Positions 49,020 to 58,082 of a stretch of DNA of 64,000 bases are shown here, in pieces (the first letter of the stretch is position 1; every line of letters starts with the position of its first letter). The translations under genes were made by a program, and so were the position numbers. The notes below the pieces were generated by a model. That model ran no database searches, had not been told where the DNA came from, and saw nothing but the letters and a program-made list of their open reading frames with translations. The stretch covers positions 1-64,000 of the forward strand of contig JANLHI010000022.1 of NCBI GenBank assembly GCA_024654525.1, read 5' to 3'. Origin of the DNA: Patescibacteria group bacterium (GTDB taxonomy: Bacteria > Patescibacteria > Paceibacteria > UBA6257 > 2-01-FULL-56-20).

Positions 49020-52001
49020 TCATTGCATTCCCCTTCTCAATTCACAATATTTACACTTCGCATCGTCGCAACAACGATCCCAAAACGAAAGACTTCGTAT
49101 CTCGTTCGCCACGGAAACAATCAACGCCTCCAGCTCCTTCACTTCTCCGGAAACGACAGTAAATTCTTCCTGATGGAATTTTCCGCGTTCGTCGGGCTCT
49201 ATAAATTGAATAACGCCGGACGTCATATCGTATTTCCCCTCTTTTTCCAAAAGAAGCTTATAGAACACAAGCTGACGTTTATAGTCACCGGTGCTTGATT
49301 TGGTATTTCCTTCAATCTCGTTTCTGGTCTTCGGTTTTCCGGTTTTATAATCGATAATGCGTGCGTGCGCATCTCCCGAAAATTCAATCCGGTCAATTTT
49401 TCCGTTTACAGGGATGACATCCCCAACAGTAACACCGCTTATTTTCACTTCGTTCGCGGCATGCGGAGACCACTCCGCATGATATTCGTCATAATATGCG
49501 GCAAGCGCTTTCTTTCCTTTCTCGCAAGCTTCCTTGTATTCGCTCTCCTCAATCGGCTCGCGCGCCATAGCTTCTTCAAAACGCGCAATAAGATATGCCT
49601 TCCCTTTATTTTCTTTCGCTGTCAATGCATCAAAATAATTTTTGAGCGCCGCGTGAATCGCGTTACCGAATGAGAGGTGTTTATTGGGAGATTCCGGAAT
49701 ACGTATCAAATTTCGATAAAAATATTTCCACGGACATGAAAGGTAATTGTTAAGCGCAGTAACCGATACTCCTTTTTCCTCAAAAAGTGCGCTTAAAAAA
49801 TCTTTATCTTTCAATTCCGGCGTTTTTGCGGATATGGGCGCAAACATCATTTCGCGATGCGCGGAAAATTTCCGCTCGTACAAATCCGCGTCGTAGGGTA
49901 CTAACACATCTTCTTTCAATTCCGCGATGAATTTTGAAGGTAATTGCTCTTTTCCGTCATGGTCCGTTTTCGCAAGCGTTACAAAAAGTTCTTTCTTCGC
50001 ACGCGTAAGCGCGACGTAAAATACATTCCGCTCATCTTCATCATCTTCTTCAAGAATATTTTCCACGGATTCAAGTACGCGATAAATCTTCCTCGGTAAC
50101 TTGATATGCTCGCGGTGGAATCGCGAACCCCATTTGCGGTCAATCGCATTCATAACAAACACTCGATCAAACTCCTGTCCTTTTGCACGATGCGCGGTCA
50201 TAAGCCGAACTCTCCCCACAAGCCGTAATGTCTCCGCGCTTTTTACCGCAATGCCATGGTTGCTCATTATATCAAGATACTCAAAGAAATCGTTCAACGT
50301 ATAGCTCTTCTGCCGTGCAATAAATGATTTAAGAATATCAAAAAGGGCATGGAGTTTTGCGATTTTCTCCGTCGTGGACGGGTGATTCACTATCGCGTTC
50401 AAAAACCCCGAATCATGCACAATCATCTCGAATGATTCTCCCGCACCTTTATTCTTCGAAACCTTTTTCCATGCGGAAAGTTTCTCAAACAGAGTAAGAC
50501 ATGCGTCTTTCGACTCTATATTCGCCAAACCCAGCATCTCCGCCGAACGCAACACATCATATACCTTCTTTCGATTCTTCCCCGCAAAAGAAAATAATTT
50601 ATACACATCAAGTGGCGGAATACCCAAAAAATCAACGTGAAGCATTTCTACAAGCGCAACATCGTTTCCAAAGTGTTGTACGGCGCGTAATATGCGGATA
50701 AGTTTTTTTATCTCTTCGTCTCCCAACACATCCTGATCGGATTCGATATTGAAAGGAACTTTTTCTCTCTCTAACATACGTACAAGCGGAATAACATCTT
50801 TATTATCCCGATAGATCACCGCAATATCCTTTGGATCCTCTTTCTCGTCAATTAATTCCTTTATTGTTCGGGCAATAAAATAGTATTCAACGTCGGGAGA
50901 AGATAACGCAACCACATGCGCGGGTACTTCGGGATGTCCCGCATTTGCAGTAAGTGCCACTTCACGCGGAGAAACCATGTGCGCCGCATTCAAGATCGCC
51001 TGCGTGGAGCGGTAATTATTACGAAGAGAAATAAGCGCCACGTCGCGATATTTCTTTTTGAAATAATGAAAGTTTTCCAAAGACGCCCCCTGAAAACGAA
51101 AAATCGCCTGCTTTTCGTCCCCCACTACAAATAAATTGGGACGGTCGCTCCCGCCTGCCATAAGCTCAATTATTTTATTCTGCCCGTCATTCGTATCCTG
51201 ATGCTCGTCCACAAGGAAAAAATCATACGTATCGCGAAGAACTCGGAGCATGTCTTCGTTTTCTTCAAGCGCGTGCGACACGAACATAATCATGTCGCTA
51301 TAGTCGTACTGTTTTGCACTGCGAAGTGCCTGCTGATATTTCTCATACATTGTCGCCAACTCTTCATTTCGCTCGACGTGTTTTGCAGGCGACAAATATT
51401 TCGTTTTCATTTTCCCCTCGTATTTTCCAGATTGATTGATCAAATCCGGATTCGCATAAAAACTCTTCTTCTCATCGGCGGCTATTTTTTTAAAACCATC
51501 CGGGTCTATTCCCTGACGCTTCAGCTCGCTGATAGCGCTCATGATGTTGCGAAGATAATAATAACGATCCCCAAACGGACGCAGCTCCTTAAGTGGCAAC
51601 GTGTCGATAAGGTGGCGAAGAATAGTTATCTGATCAATCTCCGTAATATTCGAAGCCCCGATGATGTGCGGAAAGTAATCGGGATAATCACGGATAATAC
51701 GGTTTGCAAAACCGTGGAACGTTGAAATCTCAACACGATACGAGTTCTTCCCAACAAGCTCCGAAAGTCTTCTGCGCATCGAAATCGCGCCGGACTCCGT
51801 AAAAGTAAGCGCCAAAATTTTCTCCGGAGGCGTTTCCGTTTTCTCCAAGATATTCGCGATACGCATGGTAAGTACCTCGGTCTTTCCGGTACCCGGCCCC
51901 GCGATTACCATCACCGGCCCCTCAATACTATCAACCGCTTCCCGCTGTTCTTTATTCAGCTCCTTATAACGGTCGATAAAGTTTTCTGTTACATATGTCA
52001 T
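49020..52001 (-). CDS. UvrD/Rep-type helicase fused to AddB-like PD-(D/E)XK Fe-S nuclease, 993 aa
   Basis: Superfamily 1A helicase motifs: Q-motif LNKEQREAVDS, I AGPGTGKTEV, II DEHQDTND (Asp-Glu-x-Gln), III GDEKQAIFRFQGA, IV NYRST, V TAHRAKGQEFDRVFV and VI VALTRAKKELF. The C-terminus has the nuclease site GNAIHAAL ... RIIDYKTGKPK and four Cys (LSCPWKYF; CCDDAKCKYC) in the order of the AddB/Cas4 4Fe-4S clamp. This single chain therefore joins helicase and RecB-family nuclease, and would act in double-strand break or recombination repair. Two degenerate palindromes of unknown use lie upstream. Confidence 0.92.
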   Translation of the reverse strand: MTYVTENFIDRYKELNKEQREAVDSIEGPVMVIAGPGTGKTEVLTMRIANILEKTETPPEKILALTFTESGAISMRRRLSELVGKNSYRVEISTFHGFANRIIRDYPDYFPHIIGASNITEIDQITILRHLIDTLPLKELRPFGDRYYYLRNIMSAISELKRQGIDPDGFKKIAADEKKSFYANPDLINQSGKYEGKMKTKYLSPAKHVERNEELATMYEKYQQALRSAKQYDYSDMIMFVSHALEENEDMLRVLRDTYDFFLVDEHQDTNDGQNKIIELMAGGSDRPNLFVVGDEKQAIFRFQGASLENFHYFKKKYRDVALISLRNNYRSTQAILNAAHMVSPREVALTANAGHPEVPAHVVALSSPDVEYYFIARTIKELIDEKEDPKDIAVIYRDNKDVIPLVRMLEREKVPFNIESDQDVLGDEEIKKLIRILRAVQHFGNDVALVEMLHVDFLGIPPLDVYKLFSFAGKNRKKVYDVLRSAEMLGLANIESKDACLTLFEKLSAWKKVSKNKGAGESFEMIVHDSGFLNAIVNHPSTTEKIAKLHALFDILKSFIARQKSYTLNDFFEYLDIMSNHGIAVKSAETLRLVGRVRLMTAHRAKGQEFDRVFVMNAIDRKWGSRFHREHIKLPRKIYRVLESVENILEEDDEDERNVFYVALTRAKKELFVTLAKTDHDGKEQLPSKFIAELKEDVLVPYDADLYERKFSAHREMMFAPISAKTPELKDKDFLSALFEEKGVSVTALNNYLSCPWKYFYRNLIRIPESPNKHLSFGNAIHAALKNYFDALTAKENKGKAYLIARFEEAMAREPIEESEYKEACEKGKKALAAYYDEYHAEWSPHAANEVKISGVTVGDVIPVNGKIDRIEFSGDAHARIIDYKTGKPKTRNEIEGNTKSSTGDYKRQLVFYKLLLEKEGKYDMTSGVIQFIEPDERGKFHQEEFTVVSGEVKELEALIVSVANEIRSLSFWDRCCDDAKCKYCELRRGMQ

Positions 52002-52124
52002 ATAAAATATATCCCTGTCGCCTGCGGTTACTTTCGCCTTTTCCCCCAGTATACCACTATGACACGTGATGCCGATGTTCTCTCATACTCCAATGAAACC
52101 GACATTATTTTGAAATATTTTTCT

Positions 52125-52154
52125 TATTCTCCTATTCGCGCGAATCAGAGAATA
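52125..52154. promoter_or_regulatory. Imperfect 30-bp palindrome upstream of the helicase-nuclease gene
   Basis: TATTCTC, two mismatched pairs, then the perfect core ATTCGCGCGAAT, then GAGAATA. It lies 124 bp before the helicase start. The sequence is closely related to that at 58826-58857, suggesting a shared DNA-binding protein. Confidence 0.45.
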
Positions 52155-52194
52155 CACACAACAAAGCTATGAAGATGACTAGCGTATAAAAAAA

Positions 52195-52761
52195 TCAACC
52201 GCCGGATTGCCAACGGTAAATGAATTCTGGCTGATAGATAAAGTTTGTGATGTTGAGTGTCAGGTTGTCATGAATCACATATCCGGTAAACACTTCAAAC
52301 GCCAGTGCGAGAGTAACGGTGAACCATATCGGCACACGGAATGCCATGAAAAATCCAAGCATCATGGAAAATGTGTCGAGTACCGAGTTGATAATGCTGT
52401 CTCCCGAATACCCTTGTGCTAACGCCTGTTCGCGATACGCGTTGATTACCCATGGCGTGTTTTCCGCAATCTCCCATCCGATTTCGATTCCCATCGCGAC
52501 AAGAAGGCGTGTCGCCATCGGCATTCGTGGAAAAAGCCAACGAAGTAATGCATAGAAAAGGAATCCGTGAATGATATGCGAAAACGTGTACCAGTCAAAA
52601 AGTTGCTGGGACATCTCCGATGACAACGCTTCGCTTACCCAAAATTGTATATTTCCGCTCGCAGAGATGAGCGGCTGTCCGAGGAGTGTCAACACCCCCG
52701 CCTGCAGGGTTACCAGTCCGAGAGCGATAATAGCGACGTGTAGTACGGTGACTTTTTTCAT
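52195..52761 (-). CDS. DUF2585-family membrane protein, 188 aa
   Basis: Five or so hydrophobic helices with conserved blocks FSHIIHGFLFYALL, GIEIGWEIAENTPWVINAYRE and GDSIINSVLDTFSMMLGFF, then HDNLTLNITNFIYQPEFIYRWQ. These match DUF2585. The His/Glu/Asn residues in the helices suggest an enzyme rather than a carrier, but no activity is known. The truB gene starts upstream, 16 bp away. Confidence 0.8.
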   Translation of the reverse strand: MKKVTVLHVAIIALGLVTLQAGVLTLLGQPLISASGNIQFWVSEALSSEMSQQLFDWYTFSHIIHGFLFYALLRWLFPRMPMATRLLVAMGIEIGWEIAENTPWVINAYREQALAQGYSGDSIINSVLDTFSMMLGFFMAFRVPIWFTVTLALAFEVFTGYVIHDNLTLNITNFIYQPEFIYRWQSGG

Positions 52762-52776
52762 ACTGAATTCAGTATA

Positions 52777-53505
52777 TCAGATATCTTTCCTATCCTCGGA
52801 AATACAAATTTTTGTTCGCTTGAGTTTTAAAAGTATCGCCGGAAAATCGAATTGCTCCGTAAACGCACGGATATAGGCGCCAGAGGAAACGCGAAAGCGG
52901 ACTGTGAATATCTGCATGTTTGCGGTATGTTTCTCGAAATATGTTTTCCAACCAGCAAGGATTTTTTCCTGCCGAAAATCTCCATGTATCTTCCCAATCG
53001 AATCTTTTATGTATTCTACCACCTCTTTCGCCTGCACCGTTTCTCTACCAATAAGAATCGCTTCTTTTATTTCCACCGGAAGCATCGGTCGGACAATGCC
53101 CATGTTTCCATTCTTGTAATGATCAAAAAGTTTAACGCCATCAACCGTGTGTCCCGAAAACCACGGATATGTTTGTTCGCGAAGCGCACGGATTTTTTCG
53201 AGTGATGCAGTAATGCGTTCCTTGGAAACGGCACTCTCGCCTTCGTGATCGATAATTCCAAGCGCGTCGTATGTGTCTGTCGCCACACCTATCAGAAATG
53301 TGGCGACGTATTCCTTATCGCACGAAAGAAAATCCTCGCGATGATTATTCTCGTCCCCCACCAGCACCAGCATTTCTCCCTCCGCCATCGGATCAAGCCG
53401 CCCGGCGTATGAGAGTACCTCATCTTTCATCTCCGGTTTTTCGATACGCACGCGCTCAAGTGTTTCAAGAGGCGTTTCCCCAACGCGTTTTGAGATGAGA
53501 ATCAT
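52777..53505 (-). CDS. truB: tRNA pseudouridine-55 synthase-like protein, 242 aa
   Basis: The catalytic Asp lies in YAGRLDPMAEGEMLVLVG (Asp ~39), as in TruB 'HtGTLDPlATGvLplc'. KEYVATFLIGVATDTYDALG is the second family block. GAYIRAFTEQ near the end has the conserved Arg. It is short and its N-terminus diverges: no thumb-loop 'GWlnldKP.g.TS' start, instead MILISKRVGETPLETLERV. The PUA domain is missing. Function as TruB is likely, but a divergent target cannot be excluded. Confidence 0.8.
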   Translation of the reverse strand: MILISKRVGETPLETLERVRIEKPEMKDEVLSYAGRLDPMAEGEMLVLVGDENNHREDFLSCDKEYVATFLIGVATDTYDALGIIDHEGESAVSKERITASLEKIRALREQTYPWFSGHTVDGVKLFDHYKNGNMGIVRPMLPVEIKEAILIGRETVQAKEVVEYIKDSIGKIHGDFRQEKILAGWKTYFEKHTANMQIFTVRFRVSSGAYIRAFTEQFDFPAILLKLKRTKICISEDRKDI

Positions 53506-53567
53506 GTGCGTATTCTATCCTCTTTATCTTCCTTATTCAAAATTTATCCTTCACTACTATTTATAAA

Positions 53568-53607
53568 AAATCAGCCGAGGTGCGTTTTAAAGCACTCGGC
53601 GATTTTT
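53568..53607. terminator. Terminator hairpin after the 83-aa gene
   Basis: AATCGCCGAGTGC pairs with GCACCTCGGCTGATT with two single-base bulges, flanked by A and T tracts on both sides. On - it ends the 83-aa gene before truB. Confidence 0.7.
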
Positions 53608-53620
53608 AGATTTGGAGGAT

Positions 53621-53872
53621 TTACCCCCTTGTTATCTCTTTGATAGCCCCTTCTCTGTGAGCAGAAAGGAACTCTTTGAATGAAATGTACTCCTTTTTCG
53701 GAATATTTCCTCCACCACGACTCACCATTGTTTTGATGGAGCCCCCTCCCTCAAGTTCGGGGTGCACATTCATTTCTATGACCCTTCTTTGTGTCCCACT
53801 ACGGGAGATAATAACATCCCCCCTTCTGAGAAGTCGCAAAACTTCATCCACCATATCTTCTCTGTTTTTCAT
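53621..53872 (-). CDS. Small orphan protein with palindromic operator, 83 aa
   Basis: No family recognised. Helical N-terminus (EDMVDEVLRLLRRGDVIIS), then beta-rich RRVIEMNVHPELEGGGSIKTMVSRGGG and a closing helix. The gene stands alone between a strong promoter with a built-in dyad and a terminator, so it is likely a tightly regulated single-gene unit. Confidence 0.55.
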   Translation of the reverse strand: MKNREDMVDEVLRLLRRGDVIISRSGTQRRVIEMNVHPELEGGGSIKTMVSRGGGNIPKKEYISFKEFLSAHREGAIKEITRG

Positions 53873-53928
53873 ATCATTTCTTTCTTATTTTGATTTTTCA
53901 ATACCGTATAAAACACATCCGGTGATTT

Positions 53929-53957
53929 ATTATAGCATTAAAATGCTATAATGTCAA
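53929..53957 (-). promoter_or_regulatory. Strong promoter with an overlapping palindrome
   Basis: TTGACA (53952-53957), 17-bp spacer, TATAAT (53929-53934): an ideal sigma-70-type promoter. ATTATAGCATT-AA-AATGCTATAAT fills the spacer and the -10, an ideal repressor site. The 53958-54083 stretch upstream shows no gene I can support. Confidence 0.75.
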
Positions 53958-54083
53958 TCCCCGCAATGGTTCAATAGCTGGAATGCCCCACGCGATGCAT
54001 ATTGCATATTCAGACAACCCGAGTCTCCCTCAAGTCCCCATGTGGACGCGGTGCATTTGGTGCCTATTTTACCATCTCCCGCA

Positions 54084-54650
54084 CTAGAAATTAGGAATAA
54101 TTAAATCGGCCGCATCTTTCGGCTTGTACTCGTTAACGTATTCATCATCATTCCTTTTCCACGGTCCATCCCATTTTTCATCTTGAGAATTTTTATAAAC
54201 CTCACGATCGCGTTTTTTCCCTCGTTCACTCGCGATTGTTTGGTCGCAATCAATCCAAATTTTATATGCAAAATAGCGCAGTAATTCCGGACGAAAAAGA
54301 CCGACTCCTTCAACAATGAGAATTCCGGAATGGGAAACCGTTATGCTTTTAATAATTTTATTTTCCGCGTGATCCCAATGACCATATGCCACGGAGTTTT
54401 CTCCCTTTAAAAAAGGAGTGAGTACTTCCCTTTCGAGTCTCTCAAAATCCATTCCTTTCCAGTGCGTGTAATTCTCAATCGTCCTGTCTATTCCAAAATA
54501 ATCTACGCAAATCACAGGAGCGTTCATTGCAATTCCTAATAAATCCGCAAAAGTTGACTTACCCGCGCCTCCAAAACCTGAAATAGCGATAACCGCCGGA
54601 GTTTTTAGCGATATGATTTTCTCGATAAGATTTGGATTGATTTCTTTCAT
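54084..54650 (-). CDS. Uridine-kinase-like P-loop NTPase, 188 aa
   Basis: Walker A is GFGGAGKSTF (~23-32), followed by VICVDYFGIDR (Walker B-like Asp) and WKGMDFERLEREVLTPFL, HWDHAENK and ILIVEGVGLF, the order seen in uridine/pantothenate-kinase-like proteins. Substrate likely a small phosphorylatable metabolite, undetermined. Confidence 0.75.
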   Translation of the reverse strand: MKEINPNLIEKIISLKTPAVIAISGFGGAGKSTFADLLGIAMNAPVICVDYFGIDRTIENYTHWKGMDFERLEREVLTPFLKGENSVAYGHWDHAENKIIKSITVSHSGILIVEGVGLFRPELLRYFAYKIWIDCDQTIASERGKKRDREVYKNSQDEKWDGPWKRNDDEYVNEYKPKDAADLIIPNF

Positions 54651-54742
54651 AATTTTTGGTGAAATTCATTGTATCATTTCTCCATTGCATTTTTCTAAAA
54701 AAGAAACTCAAACTAATATATGATCAATCATCATTCTATACC

Positions 54743-55312
54743 CTACTTTTTCCTCCTAAAGCACCCCACCATATGATCATTTACCATTCCCGTTGCTTGC
54801 ATGTGGGCGTAAAGTGTCGTGGGTCCCAAAAATTTAAATCCCCGCTTCTTTAAGTCCTTTGCCCATACAACCGCCTCGTCGTTGAACGGTGCGATGTCCT
54901 TCATCGTGCGGATTTTGTTTTTTATCGGTTTTCCACCTACAAAACTCCACATATATTTCGAAAAAGTCCCGAACTCTTTCTTGACTTCGAGAAATTTCCC
55001 TGCGTTGTGCAGTGTCGCCTCAATTTTCAATCTATTTCTCACAATTCCCGCGTCCTTCATTAAACGTTCGGAATCTTTCTTCCCGAACTTTGAAATCTTC
55101 ACGGGATCAAAACCCGCAAACGCTTTCTTAAAGTTTTTCCGCTTGTACAAAATAGTGCGCCAACTAAGCCCCGCTTGAAACGCCTCAAGACACAAAAATT
55201 CAAAAATTTTCTTATCGTCGCGAAGTACCGCTCCCCATTCCGTATCGTGATACTCTCGCATCAAACCATCATCCCCGTCTGCCCATACGCACCGTTTTTG
55301 CGGTATTGCCAT
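54743..55312 (-). CDS. tag: DNA-3-methyladenine glycosylase I, 189 aa
   Basis: Removes 3-methyladenine from DNA. Matching blocks are RCVWADGDDGLMREYHDTEWG (zinc Cys and His), FEFLCLEAFQAGLSWRTIL and FKFLGPTTLYAHMQATGMVNDHMVGC, which has the catalytic-pocket residues and the second zinc-site residues His/Cys. Full length. Begins well, and no SOS site was noticed upstream. Confidence 0.94.
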   Translation of the reverse strand: MAIPQKRCVWADGDDGLMREYHDTEWGAVLRDDKKIFEFLCLEAFQAGLSWRTILYKRKNFKKAFAGFDPVKISKFGKKDSERLMKDAGIVRNRLKIEATLHNAGKFLEVKKEFGTFSKYMWSFVGGKPIKNKIRTMKDIAPFNDEAVVWAKDLKKRGFKFLGPTTLYAHMQATGMVNDHMVGCFRRKK

Positions 55313-55365
55313 ACTTTAATTTTACCGTATCAAACCGTTTCTTCAAGCCTTTTCAAAAAGAGTTA

Positions 55366-55992
55366 TCATTTCACAATCTTTACCAACCGAATTCCTCCAT
55401 ACCCGATAAGCAATAGGGCGACAATAGCGTTTGATACCTGAACAAAAGAAATTGGCACTGTATTTTTTATCAGCGACATCACAATGGCGGAACTCCCCAT
55501 AAAGAGAAATGTGGACAATCCCATCGCTACACCAAAAATGACAAGATCGTGTTTTGTGTAGTTGTATTCAAGCGCCTTTACAGTAAACAAACTTGTTACC
55601 GTCACGATGGTCAAAGGACTCGATATGGTGAGCAATAATGCAGCCGTAAAACTCGAAAGGATGCCCACCGGACTTGCAATCGCATCGGTAGAAATATTCT
55701 CGCCTGTTATGCTTTTGATAATCATTACTCCAAAGAGTATCAATACCACGGAACTAATGACTCCAAAAGTCTTTCTGACTTTCTTATGCGTCAGTAATTT
55801 CCCAACCCCCACAATCGCAAGGGTAATATAAAAATAATCAGCAAACGCCACGCCACCCGCACCGGCAATACCATCAAAGACTGTCTTCTGTAGCGACAGG
55901 CTGATAACAAAAAAGAAGGCCGGTCCGACAGCAAACTGAAGGATAAATCCGGTTATTAGACCATTTAAAAAAACACTTCTTTTTTCCATCAA
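55366..55992 (-). CDS. LysE-family exporter, 208 aa
   Basis: Six hydrophobic helices. The N-terminal NGLITGFILQFAVGPAFFFVISLSLQ matches the LysE/RhtB pattern (GxxxGP), and GAGGVAFADYFYITLAIVGVG fits the second conserved part. Probably exports an amino acid or related metabolite. It is followed by a 124-bp spacer to tag. Confidence 0.8.
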   Translation of the reverse strand: MMEKRSVFLNGLITGFILQFAVGPAFFFVISLSLQKTVFDGIAGAGGVAFADYFYITLAIVGVGKLLTHKKVRKTFGVISSVVLILFGVMIIKSITGENISTDAIASPVGILSSFTAALLLTISSPLTIVTVTSLFTVKALEYNYTKHDLVIFGVAMGLSTFLFMGSSAIVMSLIKNTVPISFVQVSNAIVALLLIGYGGIRLVKIVK

Positions 55993-55998
55993 ATTATT

Positions 55999-56262
55999 TT
56001 ACCCTTTTAACTTCTTTACCTTACTAATCCCGTGAGAGGCGGTGCACTTCGGGCGCACGCAGACTCTACTTCTCGTCATAATCATAGAAAGCGCAAACGC
56101 GAGAAATCCCAGACCAAGACCAATAAAAAGCCCGGCGAGTAGCTCATTAAAAAGAAATCCAAATCCGATACCCAGCAACACGCCGGAGGGTACAAATAAA
56201 CCCGATGGGCGTCTCTTGCCGTCATGGCAACACTCTTTCCCTTCGCATTTTTCGTGTTTCAT
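55999..56262 (-). CDS. Small membrane orphan with Cys/His-rich ends, 87 aa
   Basis: N-terminus KHEKCEGKECCHDGKRR is Cys/His rich, then two hydrophobic helices (GVLLGIGFGFLFNELLAGLFIGLGLGFLAFALSMI), then CVRPKC. Metal binding at the ends is possible. It precedes the LysE gene by 6 bp, so co-expression is likely. Confidence 0.55.
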   Translation of the reverse strand: MKHEKCEGKECCHDGKRRPSGLFVPSGVLLGIGFGFLFNELLAGLFIGLGLGFLAFALSMIMTRSRVCVRPKCTASHGISKVKKLKG

Positions 56263-56292
56263 ATATTTAAATGATAACTCGACGCGGTGATT

Positions 56293-56883
56293 CTATCTGA
56301 TTCCCGTGTCGCAAGAAAGATCTGCCTTCACCATTTCGTCGGGACCTATACTTATCTTTTTCATCTCGCAATACGGGAATGGCTGACCACCAATCGCCTG
56401 CACACTGAATTCGCCCGGGGGAAGCATTGCTCTATACCCTCCTTCTTTGCCCGTCTCCACGCTGGAGAAAAGCGAACTTTTCGAGCTATTTTTTTCAATG
56501 ATTTGCACCGTAGTCTCATACCCTTTATCCGCGCAATTCGGATCGGGCGGATTTCTCATCACGGGACACATGGGCCCAAGAAGCACCCGCCCTTCCACGC
56601 CGGATTTAAACGGGAGAATTCCCATGTCTCCACCGGCGTTCTCTTCGCCGATCCCTTGTCGCTCGGGAATATGAAACGTTTCTATAATAACCTCTGCAAA
56701 TGTCCGATCTCCATGCCTGCACTGACGCGGATAACTTTCCATCACGGGATTCCCCACTGCTACACACTCGTCAAAATTGGAAACCATCTTCACCGAATAT
56801 TCTTCGGTTGTCATTTTCCACATCACACCAAACCCCAATATCACAAGCACCACTATTATTACGATTGTCTTTTCCTTTTTCAT
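56293..56883 (-). CDS. Membrane-anchored protein with carboxypeptidase-regulatory-like domain, 196 aa
   Basis: N-terminal anchor (TIVIIVVLVILGFGVMW). Then NFDECVAVGNPVMESYPRQCRHGDRTF, a short Cys-paired motif I recall from many CPR exported proteins. The remainder GVEGRVLLGPMCPVMRNPP ... GGYRAMLPPGEFSVQAIGG resembles a beta-sandwich regulatory-like domain. Function unknown; located outside the membrane. Confidence 0.65.
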   Translation of the reverse strand: MKKEKTIVIIVVLVILGFGVMWKMTTEEYSVKMVSNFDECVAVGNPVMESYPRQCRHGDRTFAEVIIETFHIPERQGIGEENAGGDMGILPFKSGVEGRVLLGPMCPVMRNPPDPNCADKGYETTVQIIEKNSSKSSLFSSVETGKEGGYRAMLPPGEFSVQAIGGQPFPYCEMKKISIGPDEMVKADLSCDTGIR

Positions 56884-56915
56884 AAATCTTTTTTATACCC
56901 AATGACGAGGATTAC

Positions 56916-58064
56916 TTATCCCTCCCCCGGACCGCCAAGCGTAATTTTTTCCGGTTCGAAAAATACTCTCCTGTCGCCCTCTTCCACCACACCCACTTCG
57001 GCAAGGTCGTAGCCCGATTTTTTTCCGAGCGCAAGCGTACGTGCCACTTCTTCCTTTGGTACAAACACATAATACCCCCCGCCCCAGTTGAATGTTTTGA
57101 GACAATCTTTCATTTCAATTCCTAGTCCGCGCACAAATTGCATTACCGGCGGTACGGGAACCCATGAGTGAATACGATAACTATATTGCCGCTTATCGAA
57201 TGCGAGCTTTCCCACGCCATCACCCGTACCGGGAAGGAGCGCGTGAATATTCACCTTCTCCGTAAGAAGCGTTTCGATGAGCGCCACGTACGAACGCGTG
57301 GGGATAAGAATTTCTTCGCCAAGAGTCTTCCCATTCGGAAGCTTGGTTAAAAACTGATCCGGCAACTCGAGCGCTTTTTTAATAAGGAGTGAGATGCCGT
57401 TTGAGTGTACGCCGGATGATGTTGCGGCAATAATCCGGTCTCCGGGCGCGAGCTTCTTCCCGGTCACAAGATTTTCCTTCGGCGCAATAATTCCTGTGGT
57501 ACACCCCGAAAGAGTTGCCACCATTTTCACGGGAGGTTTTGGATTCACAATGTATTTCACCGAGGCGGACTCCCCCGCAGGCATTGCCATCCCGACTTCT
57601 TCACAAATTTTCAAAAATCCCGCCGCCAGATCACGCGCACGATTTTCATCTGAGTACCACGCACTGTCAGACGCTTCAATCTGATCGGTAAACACCACAG
57701 GAAGCGCACCCTGCGCAATCACATCGTTTACCGTCATCATGGCGGTATCTATCGCAATACTGTCGTAATAAGTTCGAGCACCAGCTCGCCCTGAGCCTGT
57801 CGAAGGGTTGCCCCCAAACTGATACATCCATTCTGCAATCCAGTTTTTGTTTCCCAAATCTTCCTGCGTCTGACACCAGCGATGCGATTCGTTTCCGCGA
57901 TATTCAAACACTGCGCCGTGTGCACCAGTCGCTTCTTCGGTAATAAACACTCCTCGCTTTTCAGGAAATTTCAGCGTCTTCCGACCCGCAGAAACCATAT
58001 ACTGCTTGAAGGGCTCCATTTGAACATAATCAACGCCCGCTTTGGCATATTCGCTTTGAGACAT
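56916..58064 (-). CDS. purM: Phosphoribosylformylglycinamidine cyclo-ligase (AIR synthetase), 382 aa
   Basis: Makes AIR. Motifs: TYYDSIAIDTAMMTVNDVIAQGA, AGFLKICEEVGMAMPAGESA, IIAATSSGVHSNGISLL, PTRSYVALI and LPGTGDGVGKLAF. Between YQFGG and TYYDS about 12 extra residues, NPSTGSGRAGAR, are encoded by a repeat insertion (57781-57810). It is in frame and in a surface-loop position of the family. The following block matches the family, so the reading frame is intact. Confidence 0.93.
   Translation of the reverse strand: MSQSEYAKAGVDYVQMEPFKQYMVSAGRKTLKFPEKRGVFITEEATGAHGAVFEYRGNESHRWCQTQEDLGNKNWIAEWMYQFGGNPSTGSGRAGARTYYDSIAIDTAMMTVNDVIAQGALPVVFTDQIEASDSAWYSDENRARDLAAGFLKICEEVGMAMPAGESASVKYIVNPKPPVKMVATLSGCTTGIIAPKENLVTGKKLAPGDRIIAATSSGVHSNGISLLIKKALELPDQFLTKLPNGKTLGEEILIPTRSYVALIETLLTEKVNIHALLPGTGDGVGKLAFDKRQYSYRIHSWVPVPPVMQFVRGLGIEMKDCLKTFNWGGGYYVFVPKEEVARTLALGKKSGYDLAEVGVVEEGDRRVFFEPEKITLGGPGEG
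57781..57810. repeat. In-frame interspersed repeat inside purM
   Basis: On the - strand the core CCCTTCGACAGGCTCAGGGC is present. From memory it matches a small repeat, also found in reverse as GCCCTGAGCCTGTCGAAGGG, common in bacterial and CPR genomes, sometimes in genes. Here it codes for PSTGSGRA in a likely loop and does not disturb the frame. Confidence 0.75.
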
Positions 58065-58082
58065 CTAATTATGAATAATAAA

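Noticed and set aside
53958..54083. Possible tRNA or small RNA between the kinase and the 83-aa gene
   Set aside because: GGTTCAATAGC resembles a T-loop, but no acceptor or anticodon stem can be folded on either strand. A ~45-codon frame without ATG on the - strand is also unsupported.
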